Source of the DNA: an uncultured Oscillospiraceae bacterium
GTDB taxonomy: Bacteria > Bacillota > Clostridia > Oscillospirales > Ruminococcaceae
DNA: 7,703 nt
Direction: 5' to 3'
Assembly (NCBI GenBank): GCA_934408835.1
Contig: CAKRVU010000055.1
Coordinates: 1-7,703, forward strand
Part shown: positions 5,314 to 7,703 of the stretch, piece by piece
How the letters are laid out: every line of letters starts with the position of its first letter
Position numbering within the stretch: position 1 is the stretch's first letter
The notes under the pieces: generated by a model
What the model was told of the DNA's origin: nothing
The model's input: only the letters and a program-made list of their open reading frames with translations
Database searches by the model: none
Position numbers and translations under genes: made by a program

Positions 5314-6508
5314 TTTGGATTCCTCCTTTCTGCTGTGCGGGCGAGTCAGATATTTTGGAGAAACGGAGACGGTCTGTTTGCGCGTGGGCGGTCAGTTCTT
5401 CCAGGCGGAGCGGTCGATGATAAAGGCGGACGGCAAACAGAGGCTCTTTTTGAAACAGCAAAAATCCAGGGTCAGGATTTTCTGGTTGGATGGGGTTTGA
5501 ATCCAGAAAACATCTGACTTCGCTTCCTTCGCGTAAAAAGCTGAAGGTTCCTTTGCTTGTGACAAGCTCTACTGACGCCGCCCTTTTGAGATATCCGTAT
5601 AACAGCTCGCAGTGCTCGTCCGACAAAACGCGGGAAACCCGTTCCTCCTGCGAGAGAAAGAGGGAGGGACCGCCGCAAAGATCTTCCCAATAATCGGCAT
5701 TGGGATTCTCTCCCTTTCGGGTGTTATCCCTTCGGTCAAGGTCAAGGAAAAGACCTTGGGTTGCATAATCAATTGTGAGCGTGCCGGCGGCAATAATCCA
5801 GACAAAGGGGTCGCCCGGAAGCTTTGGCAGAGAAAACACATTGGTATCCGGCTCTGTTCCGTAACGTTCGCCGATGACAGAAAAAAGCCCTGAGTAAAGC
5901 CGTTTGGACAGTTTCGCGCCATCGCAGAAAAAGAAGCCCTGAGGCGGACAGTCGCCGGCAAAGGGAAACAGCGCGCCAATTGGCAGACAGCGTGAAAGAA
6001 GGCTTTCTTCTTTAGACAGAAATCTAGCAGCGGAATCCGCGAGGGAGGCGCAACGAGCCGCATTTTTCGCCGATTCATCGCACCACGCAATCGCAGCGCG
6101 AACATCGGAGACGGCGTTCAACAAATCAGAATATTCATCGCTGCTTTGAAGTCTGTTCCGGTTAGGCTCCTGCGGTGTGATTTCCAAAGAAAAGGGACAG
6201 CGAAACGACAAAGCGTCCCCCTCAAACAGCAGCTCCCCTCTGGCATTTCCCGGCACTGCCAGCATTTCTGGCGTCAGGGCAAACACAATCCCCCGATCGT
6301 CCGAAAGCGAGCAATCGGCAAACACCTGCGCGTTGTCCGGCTTTGTGATTGCAACCCGCGCCCTTGTAACGCCGTCTGTAGCCAGATCGTTGCCCTCTTT
6401 TTGCAGAGTACACAGGATAAACCGGTCGTGTTTGCCGCTTGATTTTACACAAAGCGTTGGGTTTTCTGTTCCGGAAATATCCAATACAAGCTCTTTGTAA
6501 TAGGTCAT
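5303..6508 (-). CDS. Phage baseplate/tail adhesin: BppU-like, tail-collar and LamG-like domains
   Basis: A 401-residue protein from ATG 6508, chosen for AAAGGAA at 6518-6523/4 about 9 bases away; the in-frame ATG at 6607 adds 33 residues of unphage-like sequence and has no such site. Residues 1-110 resemble the N-terminal domain of BppU-type baseplate proteins (KELVLDISGTENP, AQVFADCSLSDDRG, LTPEMLAVPGNARGEL). Residues 115-165 are alanine- and charge-rich and probably helical. Residues about 174-243 are a Phage Tail Collar domain (PF07484): IGALFPFAGDCPPQGFFFCDG, LYSGLFSVIGERYG, NVFSLPKLPGD. Residues about 250-383 look like a shortened concanavalin/LamG-type fold, opening GLFLDLDRRDNT and closing FAVRLYHRPLRLEELTAHAQ. 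Such proteins sit at the tail tip and touch the host surface. It is the first gene of the unit, and no other tail gene lies upstream in the window. Confidence 0.82.
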   Translation of the reverse strand: MTYYKELVLDISGTENPTLCVKSSGKHDRFILCTLQKEGNDLATDGVTRARVAITKPDNAQVFADCSLSDDRGIVFALTPEMLAVPGNARGELLFEGDALSFRCPFSLEITPQEPNRNRLQSSDEYSDLLNAVSDVRAAIAWCDESAKNAARCASLADSAARFLSKEESLLSRCLPIGALFPFAGDCPPQGFFFCDGAKLSKRLYSGLFSVIGERYGTEPDTNVFSLPKLPGDPFVWIIAAGTLTIDYATQGLFLDLDRRDNTRKGENPNADYWEDLCGGPSLFLSQEERVSRVLSDEHCELLYGYLKRAASVELVTSKGTFSFLREGSEVRCFLDSNPIQPENPDPGFLLFQKEPLFAVRLYHRPLRLEELTAHAQTDRLRFSKISDSPAQQKGGIQNVL

Positions 6509-6561
6509 AACCTTCGTTCCTTTCGATTTTCCCCTCTCATATAACCCCTCTGAACGGTGAA

Positions 6562-6585
6562 AAGTTGTATAACTTGCTGCAACTT
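6562..6585. promoter_or_regulatory. Operator-like repeat AAGTT-GTAT-AACTT-GCTGC-AACTT
   Basis: An inverted repeat AAGTT (6562-6566) / AACTT (6571-6575) is followed by a third half-site AACTT at 6581-6585. It lies 54-77 bases upstream of the adhesin start in the leader of the minus-strand unit. The spacing and repetition suggest a regulator-binding site; the regulator is unknown. Confidence 0.35.
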
Positions 6586-6607
6586 CCCAATAAAAACATT
6601 TGTTCAC

Positions 6608-6630
6608 AAAAAAAGCGGCAGCGTCCGCCG
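6608..6630 (-). terminator. Terminator-like hairpin upstream of the adhesin-lysis unit
   Basis: On the minus strand GCGG(ACGCTG)CCGC, or the alternative CGGC/GCCG pairing, is followed directly by seven Ts (plus-strand A run 6608-6614). It lies between the divergent promoter region and the adhesin gene. It could stop minus-strand read-through, or act as an attenuator if the unit's promoter lies upstream of it. The stem is short but GC-only. Confidence 0.5.
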
Positions 6631-6666
6631 GTGCTTAGAACGGCAAATATTTTTTCAAATCAACGC

Positions 6667-6714
6667 TTGACAAGGTGAGAGCCCAGTGTTATAATTGTAC
6701 TACACAATCAACAC
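6667..6714 (+). promoter_or_regulatory. Perfect consensus promoter of the GntR-ABC operon with nested operator dyads
   Basis: TTGACA (6667-6672), exactly 17 bases, TATAAT (6690-6695). Two inverted repeats share the axis at base 6700: TGTA-C-TACA (6696-6704) and GTGTT (6686-6690) / AACAC (6710-6714). They cover the -10 box and the expected start of transcription, a classic position for repression. As YtrA-type regulators usually repress their own operons, the GntR protein encoded next is the obvious candidate ligand. Confidence 0.8.
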
Positions 6715-6743
6715 AGTTCGCAGAAAGGAGGGTCTATCAACGG

Positions 6744-7091
6744 ATGAGTGATTACAGACCGATTTATCTTCAGTTGGCCGAGGAGTGCCAGAGCCGAATT
6801 TTTTCAGGGAAATGGGAGCCGGGGCAGAAAATCCCATCGGTGCGGGAGCTTTCGACAGAGCTAAACGTGAACCCCAACACGGTTCAAAGGGCGCTTGGAC
6901 TGCTGGAGCAGGAGGGGCTGGTGAACACCCGTGGAACGGCCGGAAGATTTGTGACGGAAGATTTTAGTGTGATTGCCCGGGAAAAGGAGGCGTATGGGCG
7001 AGAATGTGTACAGGCGCTTTGCCGCAGGCTGCTGCAATTGGGCATTGACAAAGCGCAGCTGATATTGTGGATTGAGGAGGAACAGAAATGA
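6744..7091 (+). CDS. GntR family transcriptional regulator, YtrA subfamily
   Basis: A 115-residue regulator with an N-terminal winged helix-turn-helix (residues about 8-72): PIYLQLAEECQSRIFSG, GQKIPSVRELSTELNVNPNT with the recognition helix NPNTVQRALGLLEQ, and the wing GLVNTRGTAGRFV. The remaining 40 or so residues are a short helical tail rather than a large ligand domain, which defines the YtrA type that usually controls an adjacent ABC transporter. The start is ATG 6744 behind AGGAGG (6726-6731, spacer 12, slightly long); the upstream in-frame ATG at 6675 lies between the -35 and -10 boxes and cannot be used from this promoter. The stop overlaps the ATPase gene start (ATGA, 7088-7091). Probably a repressor released by cell-envelope stress or a small effector; the signal is unknown. 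Confidence 0.92.
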   Translation: MSDYRPIYLQLAEECQSRIFSGKWEPGQKIPSVRELSTELNVNPNTVQRALGLLEQEGLVNTRGTAGRFVTEDFSVIAREKEAYGRECVQALCRRLLQLGIDKAQLILWIEEEQK

Positions 7092-7703
7092 AAGAATTAA
7101 TTTCGATATCCGGACTAAACAAGAAGTATGGAAAACAACAGGTTCTTGACGATCTGTCGTTACATATTTCCGCCGGGAAGCTGATAGGATTATTGGGACC
7201 GAATGGCTGCGGGAAAACAACGCTGATTAAAATCATGGCTGGGTTGTTACCGGATTATGAGGGACGGGTGCTCTTGGACGGGCACCCTGTTGGAATTTAC
7301 ACCAGAGAGCATGTCGCCTATCTGCCGGAAAAGAGTTATCTGGAAGACTGGATGAGCGTTGGCTATGCGATTGATATGACGGCTGACTTTTATGCGGATT
7401 TTGACAAAGCCAAGGCAAAAGAGCTGTTGACGCGGTTTTCGCTTTCGAGTCAGTGCAGGTTTAAAACGATGTCAAAGGGAATGCAAGAAAAGCTACAGCT
7501 GATTCTGGTGATTTGCCGGCGTGCAAAGCTGTATTTGCTCGATGAGCCGCTGAGCGGGGTCGACGTCACAGCGCGGGACGCCATCTTGGATTTGATTTTG
7601 AAATATTACGCGGAAGATAGCGGACTTTTGATTTCCACTCACCTGATATCCGATGTTGAGCGGCTGTTTGACGAGGTCGTCTTTTTGGGTCGCGGCAAGG
7701 TGC
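7088..7703 (+). CDS. ABC transporter ATP-binding protein (3'-truncated by window edge)
   Basis: The first 205 residues of an ABC ATPase: Walker A GPNGCGKTT at 37-45, Walker B with D-loop LYLLDEPLSGVD at 148-159, and the switch histidine in STH at 183-185. Two motifs depart from textbook form: the Q-loop region reads YLPEKSYLEDW with Glu81 where Gln is usual, and the signature reads MSKGMQEK (128-135) rather than LSGGQ. Both variants are familiar in the exporter ATPases that accompany YtrA-type regulators, so they do not by themselves imply loss of activity. The gene is translationally coupled to the GntR gene by ATGA overlap. A permease gene would be expected beyond the window, giving an exporter or envelope-stress transporter; the substrate cannot be read from the ATPase. 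Confidence 0.92.
   Translation, partial: MKELISISGLNKKYGKQQVLDDLSLHISAGKLIGLLGPNGCGKTTLIKIMAGLLPDYEGRVLLDGHPVGIYTREHVAYLPEKSYLEDWMSVGYAIDMTADFYADFDKAKAKELLTRFSLSSQCRFKTMSKGMQEKLQLILVICRRAKLYLLDEPLSGVDVTARDAILDLILKYYAEDSGLLISTHLISDVERLFDEVVFLGRGKV

Noticed and set aside
5569..6105. Minus-strand 178-codon frame inside the adhesin gene
   Set aside because: Lies in another frame of a gene with clear collar and adhesin motifs; basic, low-complexity composition typical of a shadow frame.
6509..6607. 33-residue N-terminal extension of the adhesin from ATG 6607
   Set aside because: No ribosome binding site at that ATG, basic low-quality sequence, and the BppU-like domain begins right at the ATG 6508, which has a well-placed AAAGGAA.
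1..7703. CRISPR array, insertion sequence or replication origin
   Set aside because: No regularly spaced repeats, transposase frame with terminal repeats, or DnaA-box cluster was seen.

Overview
The window looks like a chromosomal segment from a low-to-mid GC Gram-positive bacterium, most likely a Clostridia/Oscillospirales-type Firmicute. The signs are strong AGGAGG ribosome binding sites, sigma-A-type promoters (TTGACA-17-TATAAT occurs exactly twice), U-tailed intrinsic terminators, a GntR/YtrA-type regulator with its ABC transporter, and a Firmicute-type phage lysis module. Taxonomy is inferred from gene style only.

Left part (1-2206): the 3' end of an AI-2E-family membrane transporter gene with its terminator. 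Next comes a solitary DinJ/RelB-type antitoxin gene with no recognisable toxin beside it, and then a broken XRE-type repressor gene (1720-1935) that is frameshifted, has lost its recognition-helix region and carries a nonsense codon. A tRNA-Leu(GAG) gene lies on the minus strand with a perfect consensus promoter and a long hairpin terminator. This stretch reads as an accessory, partly decaying zone.

Middle (2207-3541): a gene-poor leader that may hold one small gene remnant, then ksgA/rsmA (16S rRNA dimethyladenosine transferase) from its own TTGACA-17-TATCAT promoter. A hairpin that can act as a terminator in both directions separates it from the next, convergent unit.

Right-centre (3689-6508, minus strand): a compact four-gene unit in the order BppU/tail-collar/LamG-like adhesin, short membrane-anchored coiled-coil protein, phi-LC3-type holin, GH25 lysozyme with two SH3-like domains. 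Genes overlap or abut and each has a good ribosome binding site. All four frames are open, yet no capsid, terminase, portal, tail-tube, integrase or phage repressor gene is present in the window. It is therefore either the very end of a decayed prophage or a domesticated adhesin-plus-lysis cassette, which makes it the most interesting item here.

Right end (6667-7703, plus strand): a divergent GntR/YtrA-type regulator and ABC-transporter ATPase (running off the window) overlap by ATGA. They are driven by a perfect consensus promoter whose -10/start region carries nested dyads, as expected for an autoregulated operator.
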